Notes under the pieces: model-generated | Told to the model about the DNA's origin: nothing | The model's input: only the letters and a program-made list of their open reading frames with translations | Database searches by the model: none | Translations under genes and position numbers: made by a program | Shown: one piece after another, positions 57,310 through 64,000 of the stretch | Numbering within the stretch: the first letter of the stretch is position 1 | How the letters are laid out: every line of letters starts with the position of its first letter | Assembly (NCBI RefSeq): GCF_900111685.1 | Contig: NZ_FOHX01000007.1 | Span: forward strand, 111,986 to 175,985 | Reading direction: 5' to 3' | DNA: 64,000 nucleotides | Source: Nonomuraea wenchangensis | Lineage (GTDB): Bacteria; Actinomycetota; Actinomycetes; Streptosporangiales; Streptosporangiaceae

Positions 57310-57669
57310 ATGACGCACGACACCTCGGCCATCACCCATGACGCGCAGGACGGGGACGCGGGCATCCCCGGCTCGCTGGCGCGGGCGCTCGGCGACGTGG
57401 CCGCCGAGCGGGCCGCGCAGGACGCCAGGTTCGGCATGCAGGAGCTGCCCGACGGCACCGGCGGCGCCGACGCGGCGGACCGCTCGGCCGAGGCCCGCGA
57501 CGAGACGGATGCGGCGGACCGGGCCGGCACGCTCACCTGGCGGCACATCCTGGCCGAGGAGGTGCTGGAGGCGTTCGCCGAGACCGACCCCGGCCGGCTG
57601 CGCGCCGAGCTGGTCCAGGTCGCCGCCGTCGCCGTCAAGTGGGTGCAGGCCCTCGACCGCCGCCCGTGA
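57310..57669 (+). CDS. MazG-like / NTP pyrophosphohydrolase-type small protein
   Basis: 119 residues from an ATG four bases after the LysR stop. The pattern AAQDARFGMQELPDGTGG, then TWRHILAEEVLEAFAETDP, then LRAELVQVAAVAVKWVQALD is that of short MazG-like proteins found in actinobacteria and their phages, with the Glu pair of the EExxE metal motif visible in LAEEVLEAF. It is predicted to hydrolyse nucleotides. The middle has an Asp/Ala-rich insertion. A 14-bp tandem repeat covers its stop codon. Confidence 0.65.
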   Translation: MTHDTSAITHDAQDGDAGIPGSLARALGDVAAERAAQDARFGMQELPDGTGGADAADRSAEARDETDAADRAGTLTWRHILAEEVLEAFAETDPGRLRAELVQVAAVAVKWVQALDRRP

Positions 57670-57684
57670 CCCGCCGCCCGTGAC
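57657..57684. repeat. 14-bp tandem duplication across a stop codon
   Basis: CCGCCGCCCGTGAC is present twice, at 57657 and 57671. The TGA ending the MazG-like gene is in the first copy, so the second copy is a non-coding remnant between two convergent genes. Confidence 0.9.
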
Positions 57685-57695
57685 GGGGGCGGGCC

Positions 57696-59213
57696 TCAGA
57701 ACGCCTCGCGCAGCTCCCGCTTGAGCACCTTGCCCGAGGCGTTCTTCGGCAGCGCCGCCACGAACGTCACCCGCTTCGGCGTCTTGAACGGCGCCAGCCG
57801 CTCCCGCAGGAACGCCACCAGCTCCTCCTCGGTGAGCGAGGCCCCGTCGCGCACCACCACGGCGGCGGTCACCGCCTCGATCCACCGCTCGTCCGGCACC
57901 CCGAACACGGCCGCCTCCGCCACCGCAGGATGCTGGTAGATGGCCTCCTCGACCTCCCGGCTCGCCACGTTCTCGCCGCCGGTCTTGATCATGTCCTTCT
58001 TGCGGTCCACCACGGACAGGTAGCCGTCGGCGTCCATGACGCCCAGGTCGCCGCTGTGGAACCAGCCGCCGCGGAACGCCTCGGCGGTCTTGTCCGGGTC
58101 GTTCCAGTAGCCGAGCATGGCGTGCGGGCTGCGGTGCACGATCTCGCCCACCACGCCGGGCGGCACCGGCCGGTCCTCGTCGTCGACGATCCTCGTCTCG
58201 ACGTTCAGCGCGGGCCGGCCCGCCGAGCCGAGCCGGGTCAGCTGCTCGTCGGGGCCGAGGATCGTGGCGACCGGCGCCATCTCGGTCTGGCCGTAGAAGT
58301 TGAACAGCCGCACCTGGGGCAGCCGGGCCGCGATCTCCTTCAGCACCTCCACGGGCATGATGGAGGCGCCGTAGTAGCCCTTGCGCAGCGACGACAGGTC
58401 GCGCCGGTCGAAGTCGGGGTGGCGCAGCAGGCCGATCCAGACGGTCGGCGGGCAGAACAGCTTGGTCGCCCGCTCGGCTTCCACGGCGGCCAGGATCGCG
58501 CCGGGGTCGGCGCCGGGCAGCACGATGTTGGTGGCCCCGAGGTAGATGCCGGGCGTCAGGAAGCAGTGGAGCTGGGCGCAGTGGTAGAGCGGCAGGGCGT
58601 GCACCTCGATGTCGTCGTGGCGCATCTCGCCGTCCACGGCGCAGGTGACGTACTGGGCGATGAGGCCGCGGCTGGACAGCGTCGCGCCCTTGGGCCGCGA
58701 CTCGGTGCCGCTGGTGTACATCAGCTGGATCGGGTCGTCGTCGGCGATCTCGGTGGACGGCTCGCCGTCGTCGTCGTGCGCCGCCCACTCGGCGAAGGGC
58801 TCCCACCCCGCGTACGAGCCGATGACCCCGCGCACCCGTACCCCTTCGCCCGCCGCCGCGGCGGCCACCGGGGCCAGCGCCTCCTCCACGAGCAGCCCGA
58901 TCGCGCCGGAGTGCTCCAGGATGTAGCCGACCTCGTCGGACTTCAGCATGAAGTTGATCGGCACGGAGACGGCCCCCAGCCGGGCCAGCGCGAAGTACGC
59001 CATCACGAACGCGTCGTTGTTGTGGCTGAGCACGGCGAACCTGTCGCCCTTCCCGACGCCGCGCGCGGCGAGGGCGTTGGCCACCCGGTTGACGGCCCGG
59101 TCGAGGTCGGCGTAGCTGTGCCGCCGGTCGCCGTGCACGAGGGCGGTCTTGGCGGGGTGACGGGCGGCCGAGCGCCGCAGCAGGTCACCGATGGCATGCT
59201 GGCGAGTGGTCAA
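57696..59213 (-). CDS. acyl-CoA synthetase (AMP-forming ligase)
   Basis: 505 residues from a TTG at 59213 with GAGGGG eight bases upstream. The ANL-superfamily motifs are intact: QLMYTSGTESRPKGATLS (P-loop), FNFYGQTEMAPV, GGWFHSGDLGVMDADGYLS and KKDMIKTGGENVASREVE, with the catalytic Lys in LPKNASGKVLKREL. It activates a carboxylic acid through an acyl-adenylate to the CoA thioester. The general form fits medium/long-chain or aromatic acids. It is followed downstream by the convergent MazG-like gene and may be co-regulated with the FadR-type regulator 1 kb upstream. Confidence 0.9.
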   Translation of the reverse strand: MTTRQHAIGDLLRRSAARHPAKTALVHGDRRHSYADLDRAVNRVANALAARGVGKGDRFAVLSHNNDAFVMAYFALARLGAVSVPINFMLKSDEVGYILEHSGAIGLLVEEALAPVAAAAAGEGVRVRGVIGSYAGWEPFAEWAAHDDDGEPSTEIADDDPIQLMYTSGTESRPKGATLSSRGLIAQYVTCAVDGEMRHDDIEVHALPLYHCAQLHCFLTPGIYLGATNIVLPGADPGAILAAVEAERATKLFCPPTVWIGLLRHPDFDRRDLSSLRKGYYGASIMPVEVLKEIAARLPQVRLFNFYGQTEMAPVATILGPDEQLTRLGSAGRPALNVETRIVDDEDRPVPPGVVGEIVHRSPHAMLGYWNDPDKTAEAFRGGWFHSGDLGVMDADGYLSVVDRKKDMIKTGGENVASREVEEAIYQHPAVAEAAVFGVPDERWIEAVTAAVVVRDGASLTEEELVAFLRERLAPFKTPKRVTFVAALPKNASGKVLKRELREAF

Positions 59214-59251
59214 GGGGCACCCCTCAATGGGCAGAACGATGTTCGGTGATC

Positions 59252-60205
59252 CTAACCCCGCGTCACCGTGAACGGCGCGAGCTCACCCAGTCCCCGCACC
59301 GACAGCCGGTTGACCTCCCGCAACTGGAAGGCCCGGTCGCCCTCCAGCTCCTCGGCCATCTCCGGCCCGGCCAGGATCGTTCCAGGGAGCGCCAGCGCGG
59401 TCAGCCGGCTGGCCAGGTTGACCGTGGTGCCGAACACGTCGCCCATCCGCCAGACCACCGGCCCGGTGGCGAGTCCCACCCGCAGCTCCGGCATGCCCTT
59501 GGCGCGCGGGTGCTCCACCAGCCGCAGCGCGATCTCGGCCACCACGTGCGCCTTGTCGGAGACGAACAGCACCGAGTCGCCGAGCGTCTTGACCACCCGC
59601 CCGCCGCCGGAGGTGACGATGTCGGCCGAGGTGCCCTCGAACCTGTCGATCAGCCGGGCCAGCTCGCTGCCGGTGATCTGCCGGCTCAGCCGGGTGAAGG
59701 CCACCAGGTCGGCGAAGCCCACCGACAGCCGTACCGCGCTCATGTCCTGCTCGGCGATGCGGCCGGCGGCGGCGGCGAGCTGCCGCTGCCAGGCGTAGAC
59801 CAGCAGCCGCGCCAGCTCCGGCACCACCTTCTCGGCCCGCCGCCGCCAGGCCCGCGGCCGGTCGGCGAGCGGCACCCCGGCCTGGTCCAGCTCCTCCACG
59901 CCCAGCTCGGCCTGCGACTCGGCGAGGCGCGCCGTGGCCCGGCCGAGCGAGCGGGCCAGCAGCAGCACGTGCTCCTCGTCGTAGAGGCCGGAGCTGACCA
60001 TGCCGATCATGGTCTTCAGCGCCTCGACGTCGGAGTCGGTGAACTCGACGGCGTCGTCGGCCACGTTGGCGAAGCCGAGGGCGCGCCAGAACCGCCGCGC
60101 GCGATAGACCGGAACCCCCGCCATCTCGGCGACCTGATGGCTGGTGTATCGGCGCGGCTCGCGCAGAAACGCCTCTATCAGCCCGTCCCCATCCACGCGC
60201 CCCAC
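59252..60205 (-). CDS. class III adenylate/guanylate cyclase with N-terminal helical domain
   Basis: 317 residues from a GTG at 60205; a TATGTT box six bases ahead suggests a leaderless mRNA, and a GTG at 60196 is the alternative. Residues 1-60 hold RRYTSHQVAEMAGVPVYRAR then FWRALGFANVADD, a MerR/HTH-like part seen in Rv1264-type cyclases, where the N-terminal domain controls activity. The catalytic domain has both metal Asp (SVGFADLVAFTRLSR and RVVKTLGDSVLFVS), the purine-region GDVFG and the transition-state Asn/Arg in TTVNLASRLTALA. It should make cAMP as a homodimer. Confidence 0.88.
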   Translation of the reverse strand: MGRVDGDGLIEAFLREPRRYTSHQVAEMAGVPVYRARRFWRALGFANVADDAVEFTDSDVEALKTMIGMVSSGLYDEEHVLLLARSLGRATARLAESQAELGVEELDQAGVPLADRPRAWRRRAEKVVPELARLLVYAWQRQLAAAAGRIAEQDMSAVRLSVGFADLVAFTRLSRQITGSELARLIDRFEGTSADIVTSGGGRVVKTLGDSVLFVSDKAHVVAEIALRLVEHPRAKGMPELRVGLATGPVVWRMGDVFGTTVNLASRLTALALPGTILAGPEMAEELEGDRAFQLREVNRLSVRGLGELAPFTVTRG

Positions 60206-60234
60206 GGGGGAAACATAACACCCTGTGGGGCAAA

Positions 60235-61002
60235 TCACTCCAGAAGGGCTCGCAGGGCGGCGCGTTCGTCGGCGGGGAGATGGCCTGCGTAGGAGTCGTA
60301 CGTCCACTGCCGGGTCAGCCGGGCGGCCAGCGGGCCGTCGCCGGCGCGCAGGGCGGCGATGACGTCCTCGTGGTGCGCGACGCCGCGGCGCATCAGCGCC
60401 TCCCGGTCCGGCGCCCGCGCGAGCCGGTCCTCGACGAGGCCGGCCATGACGGCACGGACCACGTCCGTGCAGACCTGGATGAGCTTGTTGCCGCCGGCCC
60501 GCGCCACCGCGTCGTGGAAGGCAGTGTCAGCCGCGCCGAAACCGGCGACGTCAGCCGCGCCGAAACCGGTGGCGCCGGCCGCCTTCATGTCCTCCACCGC
60601 CGCCGCCATCTCCGCCAGGTGCTCCTCGGTGCGCAGGCGCGCGGCGAGCAGCACCGCCGTCGCGTCCAGCACCATCCTGAACTGCGCCAGCTCGCCCAGC
60701 GACAGCTCCGACACCCGGGCCAGCGTGGTCATCGACTTCTTCAGCACGACGGGGGAGAACGGCAGCACCTCCGCGCCGTTGGGGTCGCCGGGCCGCGAAC
60801 GGACCAGGCCGCGCGCCTGCAGCACCCGCAGCGCCTCGCGCACCGTGGAGCGGCCGACCGAGAACTGCACCATCAGCTCCCGCTCGCTCGGCAGCCGCTC
60901 GCCCGGGGTCAGCGCCCCGCTCTCCACGGCCTCCTCGATCTGCTCCACCACCCGCTCGTACGCCCGCACGGCGCGCACCGGCTCGAACCGCGGACCACCC
61001 AT
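60235..61002 (-). CDS. FadR-subfamily GntR transcriptional regulator
   Basis: 255 residues. The N-terminal winged helix (GALTPGERLPSERELMVQFS then VGRSTVREALRVLQARGLV) is GntR-type. The C-terminal all-helical FCD domain has FRMVLDATAVLLAARLRTEE and FHDAVARAGGNKLIQVCTDV, with a His in RGVAHHEDVIAALRAGD, as metal- and ligand-binding residues of FadR regulators. A 24-bp duplication inserts a second GFGAAD. It is divergent from the dipeptide transporter operon, and a matching operator lies between them. Confidence 0.9.
   Translation of the reverse strand: MGGPRFEPVRAVRAYERVVEQIEEAVESGALTPGERLPSERELMVQFSVGRSTVREALRVLQARGLVRSRPGDPNGAEVLPFSPVVLKKSMTTLARVSELSLGELAQFRMVLDATAVLLAARLRTEEHLAEMAAAVEDMKAAGATGFGAADVAGFGAADTAFHDAVARAGGNKLIQVCTDVVRAVMAGLVEDRLARAPDREALMRRGVAHHEDVIAALRAGDGPLAARLTRQWTYDSYAGHLPADERAALRALLE
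60526..60569. repeat. 24-bp-period tandem duplication in the FadR-type gene
   Basis: GTCAGCCGCGCCGAAACCGG occurs at 60526 and again at 60550, giving GFGAAD twice in the effector domain, in frame. Confidence 0.9.
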
Positions 61003-61026
61003 GGACGCCCCCTTGACCCGAACCGC

Positions 61027-61045
61027 CGCACACTGGCAGTGTGCG
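61027..61045. promoter_or_regulatory. 19-bp palindrome upstream of the FadR-type gene
   Basis: CGCACACTGGCAGTGTGCG is a perfect inverted repeat of nine-base arms around a central G. It lies 25 bases ahead of the regulator start, next to the TGGTnnnACCA site. Confidence 0.55.
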
Positions 61046-61051
61046 TAGCCT

Positions 61052-61066
61052 ACTGGTCAGACCAGT
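61052..61066. promoter_or_regulatory. FadR-type operator (TGGTnnnACCA) before the dipeptide transporter
   Basis: ACTGGTCAGACCAGT is an inverted repeat with seven-base arms around a central A. Its core TGGTCAGACCA matches the FadR-subfamily consensus TGGTnnnACCA exactly. It is 26 bases ahead of the transporter start and 50 bases from the regulator start. Confidence 0.7.
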
Positions 61067-61091
61067 GGACTAGCCAGGAGGCGGCAAGAGC

Positions 61092-62588
61092 ATGAGGCGC
61101 ATCGGGATCTGGATCGCCGTGGGCGGTCTCCTGCTGGGCACCGCCGCGTGCGGCGGCGGCTCCGGGGGCGGTCCGGGCACCGGGGGCACCCCCAAGGCCG
61201 CGTCGTTGTCGGTCGGCGCCGTCGCCGAGCCCGCCAACCTCGACTTCACCTCCACCGAGGGCGCCGCGATCCCGCAGGCGCTGCTCGTCAACGTCTACGA
61301 GGGCCTGGTCAAGCTCGACCAGAACGGCAGGATCGTCCCTCTGCTGGCCGAGAAGTGGGACGTCTCCGGCGACCGCAGGACCTACACCTTCACCCTGCGC
61401 CCCGGCGTGAAGTTCAGCAGCGGCGCCCCGTTCACCGCCGACGACGTGGTCTTCTCCCTCGACCGGGTCAGGAGCGACTGGAAGCTCAAGATCAAGGCCC
61501 AGCTCGACGTCGTCGACAAGGTCGAGAAGAAGGACGACACGACCGCCGTCGTCACGCTCAAGCGCCCCAGCAACGGCTTCCTGTACGCGATGGCGACCAG
61601 GCTCGGCGCGATGTTCAGCCGCACCGGCGTCGCCGACCTGCCCAACAAGCCCGTCGGCACCGGCCCGTACGTGCTCGGCGAATGGCGGCGCGGCGACTCG
61701 CTCCGGCTCGACGCCAACCCCTCCTACTGGGGGACGAAGCCGGCCCTGTCGTCGGTCACGCTGAAGTACTTCAAGGACGCCACGGCGATGAACAACGCCC
61801 TGCTCACCGGCGGCATCGACGTCATCTCCAGCGTCCAGGCCCCCGAGTCGCTGCAGCAGTTCGCCGACCCCGGCCGCTTCCAGGTCATCGAGGGCACTAC
61901 CAACGGCGAGGTCGTGCTGTCGATGAACAACGGCCGCCCGCCGTTCGACGACAAGAGCGTGCGCCAGGCTGTCCGGCACGCCATCGACCACAAGGCGCTG
62001 CTCGACACCGCCTGGGCCGGGCGCGGCCAGCTCATCGGCTCGATGACGCCGCCCACCGACCCCTGGTACGAGGACCGCACCGGCGACTACCCCTACGACC
62101 CGGCCAAGGCCAAGGAACTGCTCGGCGGGAAGACCTACACCGTCAAGATGCGCATCCCCAACCTGCCGTACGCGGTGGCGAGCGCCCAGGTCGTCAAGTC
62201 GCAGCTCGCGCAGGTGGGCATCACGGCCGACATCGAGCCGCTGGAGTTCCCCGCCCGCTGGCTCGACCAGGTGTTCAGCAAGGGCGACTACGACCTGTCC
62301 ATCATCAACCACGTCGAGCCTCGCGACATGGGCATCTTCGCCGACAAGTCCTACTACTTCCGCTACGACAACCCCGAGTTCGGCAAGCTCCTCGCCGCCG
62401 CCGACGAGGGCACCGAGCAGGAGCAGACCGACGCGCTCAAGCAGGCCGCCAAGCTGCTGTCCGACGACGCCGCCGCCGACTGGCTCTTCCTGTTCCCCAA
62501 CCTGATCGTGGCCAAGAAGGGCGTCACCGGCCTGCCCCAGAACGCCATCGCGGAGTCCTTCGACTTCACCGCGCTCGCCAAGCAGTGA
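61092..62588 (+). CDS. dipeptide/oligopeptide-type ABC transporter substrate-binding lipoprotein
   Basis: 498 residues; AGGAGG is found about a dozen bases before the ATG. The lipobox is LGTAAC with Cys20, followed by a Gly-rich linker. The SBP_bac_5 domain shows LLAEKWDVSGDRRTYTFTLR, GAPFTADDVVFSLDRV, PVGTGPYVLGEWRRGDSLRL and RQAVRHAIDHKALLD. It binds a peptide or other small solute outside the membrane. First gene of an operon with two permeases. Confidence 0.92.
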   Translation: MRRIGIWIAVGGLLLGTAACGGGSGGGPGTGGTPKAASLSVGAVAEPANLDFTSTEGAAIPQALLVNVYEGLVKLDQNGRIVPLLAEKWDVSGDRRTYTFTLRPGVKFSSGAPFTADDVVFSLDRVRSDWKLKIKAQLDVVDKVEKKDDTTAVVTLKRPSNGFLYAMATRLGAMFSRTGVADLPNKPVGTGPYVLGEWRRGDSLRLDANPSYWGTKPALSSVTLKYFKDATAMNNALLTGGIDVISSVQAPESLQQFADPGRFQVIEGTTNGEVVLSMNNGRPPFDDKSVRQAVRHAIDHKALLDTAWAGRGQLIGSMTPPTDPWYEDRTGDYPYDPAKAKELLGGKTYTVKMRIPNLPYAVASAQVVKSQLAQVGITADIEPLEFPARWLDQVFSKGDYDLSIINHVEPRDMGIFADKSYYFRYDNPEFGKLLAAADEGTEQEQTDALKQAAKLLSDDAAADWLFLFPNLIVAKKGVTGLPQNAIAESFDFTALAKQ

Positions 62589-62595
62589 CCCCCGC

Positions 62596-63534
62596 ATGAC
62601 CCTCTACCTGGTCAGACGCCTGGCGGTGCTGGTGGCGAGCACCGCCGTGGCGGGGGTCGTCGTCTTCGCGTTCATGGCGCTGCTGCCCGGCGACCCGGCC
62701 GAGATCGCCCTCGGCGTCAACGCCACCCCGGAGGCCGTCGCCGAGCTGCGCGCGCAGTTCGGCACCGACCGGCCGCCGGTGACGCAGTTCCTCGACTGGT
62801 TCGGCGGCCTCGCCCAGGGCGACTTCGGCACCTCCTACGTCACCAGCGCCCCCATCGGCCCGCAGATCTCCGACCGGCTCGGCGTCACCGCCGTGCTCGT
62901 GCTCGGCGGCATGGCCGTCGCGCTGGCCGTCGCGGTGCCGCTCGGCACGTACGCCGCCGTCCACCACCGCGACCCGCTCGGCGCGGCCCTCAGCGCGCTC
63001 AGCCAGGTCGGCATCGCCGTCCCCGCGTTCCTCGCCGGCATCCTGCTGGTGTTCGTCTTCGCCGTACGGGCCCAGGTGCTGCCCTCCGGCGGCTACGTCC
63101 CGCTCGCCGAGGACCCGGGGGAGTGGCTGCGGAGCCTGCTGCTGCCGTGGCTGTCGCTCGGCCTGGTGCAGGGCGCCGTACTGACCCGGTACGTGCGCAG
63201 CGCCGTCCTCGACGTCCTGCGCGAGGACTACCTGCGCACCGCCCGCGCCAAGGGCCGTGGCCGCACCGGCGCGCTGTGGCGGCACGGCCTGCGCAACGCC
63301 TCCGTGCCCGTCGTCACCGTGCTCGGGCTGCAACTGGCCACGCTGCTGATCGGCGCGGTCGTGGTCGAGCGCGTCTTCGTCATCCCCGGCCTCGGCGACC
63401 TGCTGCTCAACGGCGTCGCCGGGCGTGACCTGCTGCTCGTCCAGGGCGTGGTGATGGTGCTGGTGGCGGCCGTGCTGCTGATCAACTTCGTGGTGGACGT
63501 GGCCTACCACCTGCTCGACCCGAGGCTGCGATGA
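62596..63534 (+). CDS. dipeptide-type ABC transporter permease DppB-like
   Basis: 312 residues, seven bases after the binding-protein gene. The N-terminal helix YLVRRLAVLVASTAVAGVVV and the LPGDPAEIALG loop are the DppB/OppB hallmark; the EAA loop is EDYLRTARAKGRGRTGALWR and the end is FVVDVAYHLLDPRLR. Six helices are predicted. Its stop overlaps the next start (ATGA). Confidence 0.92.
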   Translation: MTLYLVRRLAVLVASTAVAGVVVFAFMALLPGDPAEIALGVNATPEAVAELRAQFGTDRPPVTQFLDWFGGLAQGDFGTSYVTSAPIGPQISDRLGVTAVLVLGGMAVALAVAVPLGTYAAVHHRDPLGAALSALSQVGIAVPAFLAGILLVFVFAVRAQVLPSGGYVPLAEDPGEWLRSLLLPWLSLGLVQGAVLTRYVRSAVLDVLREDYLRTARAKGRGRTGALWRHGLRNASVPVVTVLGLQLATLLIGAVVVERVFVIPGLGDLLLNGVAGRDLLLVQGVVMVLVAAVLLINFVVDVAYHLLDPRLR

Positions 63535-64000
63535 GAGGGCTCGCGATGAGAGGCCGGCTCAACGCGGGGCTCGTCGCCGGCGGCGCGCTCGTCGCCGTCG
63601 TGGTGCTGGCCGCGCTGGTGTCGTTCGTGTGGACGCCGTACGACCCCACTCTCGTCGACGCCGCCGCCAAGCTCCACGAGCCCGGCGGCGGCCACCTCCT
63701 CGGAGCCGACAAGTTCGGCCGCGACACGCTCAGCCAGCTCATGGTCGGCGCCCGCACCACCCTCTACGTCGGCATCGTCGCCGTCGGCATCGCCGCGCTG
63801 CTCGGCACGCCGCTCGGCGTGCTCGCCGGGATGACGCCGCGCGGCTGGCTGTCGGAGCTGGTCATGCGGGTCAACGACCTCGTCTTCGCCTTCCCCGCGC
63901 TGCTGCTGGCCGTCATGCTCGGCGCGGTCTACGGGGCCGGTACGCTCACCGCAATGATCGCCATCGGGGTGGCCACGGTGCCCGCCTTCGCCCGGGTGGC
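63531..64000 (+). CDS. dipeptide-type ABC transporter permease DppC-like, cut by window edge
   Basis: 156 codons are visible from the ATG at 63531 (a second in-frame ATG at 63546 is possible). LVAGGALVAVVVLAALVSFV is helix one; GHLLGADKFGRDTLSQLMVG is the typical DppC/OppC segment before the permease domain, which starts with ARTTLYVGIVAVGIAALLG. It pairs with the DppB-like permease. ATPase genes probably follow outside the window. Confidence 0.92.
   Translation, partial: MRGLAMRGRLNAGLVAGGALVAVVVLAALVSFVWTPYDPTLVDAAAKLHEPGGGHLLGADKFGRDTLSQLMVGARTTLYVGIVAVGIAALLGTPLGVLAGMTPRGWLSELVMRVNDLVFAFPALLLAVMLGAVYGAGTLTAMIAIGVATVPAFARV

Noticed and set aside
1..64000. CRISPR arrays, tRNA or rRNA genes, intact insertion sequences
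   Set aside because: No regularly spaced direct repeats of 24-40 bp, no cloverleaf with a CCA-type end, no rRNA-like sequence and no complete transposase with flanking inverted repeats were seen by eye.

Overview
The window is very GC-rich DNA (mostly C/G at third codon positions) with dense gene packing, many ATGA/GTGA stop-start overlaps, frequent GTG and some TTG starts, and almost no intergenic space. Together with the protein families present (a PIG-L deacetylase of the type used on mycothiol, a GluABCD glutamate uptake system, DUF5685, DUF6328, DUF1206, a TAP-type secreted peptidase, many GntR/LysR/WYL regulators) this points to a chromosomal segment of a filamentous actinomycete. Nonomuraea or another Streptosporangiaceae is my inference. 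I see no rRNA, tRNA, CRISPR array, intact insertion sequence or complete prophage.

Layout. 1-1.6 kb: a minus-strand stress-type operon (DUF2945, DUF3140, a 49-residue protein, then a TrkH potassium transporter cut by the window edge). 1.6-7.8 kb: epoxide hydrolase, a divergent WYL regulator coupled to a NADAR-domain protein, a RecD2-type helicase and a divergent acetate kinase. 7.9-11.3 kb: a three-subunit molybdenum aldehyde oxidase (PaoABC type). 11.4-18.2 kb: a complete Mrp/Mnh cation/proton antiporter operon with A and B fused and an unusual coiled-coil extension on subunit C. 18.4-20.3 kb: a secreted tripeptidyl aminopeptidase and an SRPBCC protein. 20.5-27.5 kb: a type II Wadjet-like cassette (JetA, JetB, JetC) without a JetD gene next to it. 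27.5-33.9 kb: a PfkB sugar kinase, a PIG-L deacetylase, a catalytically degenerate tyrosine-recombinase homologue, a TTC38-like repeat protein, a DUF1206 membrane protein and a decayed glycerophosphodiesterase gene.

33.9-39.5 kb: DUF2264 protein, an oxalate/formate-type MFS carrier with a 35-residue partner peptide, and a STAND/NB-ARC ATPase that lacks a DNA-binding domain. 39.5-48.6 kb: an amidase, gluABCD, a second glutamate-type binding protein coupled to a response regulator, and a divergent hybrid histidine kinase, which together look like an amino-acid sensing and uptake module. 48.6-54.9 kb: a DUF5685 protein with a cysteine-rich tail, an ABC exporter with its own two-component system, a transglutaminase-like protein and an orphan HATPase domain. 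54.9-64 kb: MFS carrier and divergent LysR regulator, a MazG-like protein, an acyl-CoA ligase, a class III nucleotide cyclase, a FadR-type regulator and a divergent dipeptide ABC transporter operon cut by the window edge.

Regulatory reading. Four genes or operons carry upstream matches to the general-stress sigma factor promoter of actinobacteria (GTTT, 14-16 bases, GGGTA). Palindromes sit at the LysR start codon and in the FadR/transporter intergenic region, the latter matching TGGTnnnACCA exactly. Several genes contain short in-frame tandem duplications (9, 12, 24 and 30 bp).
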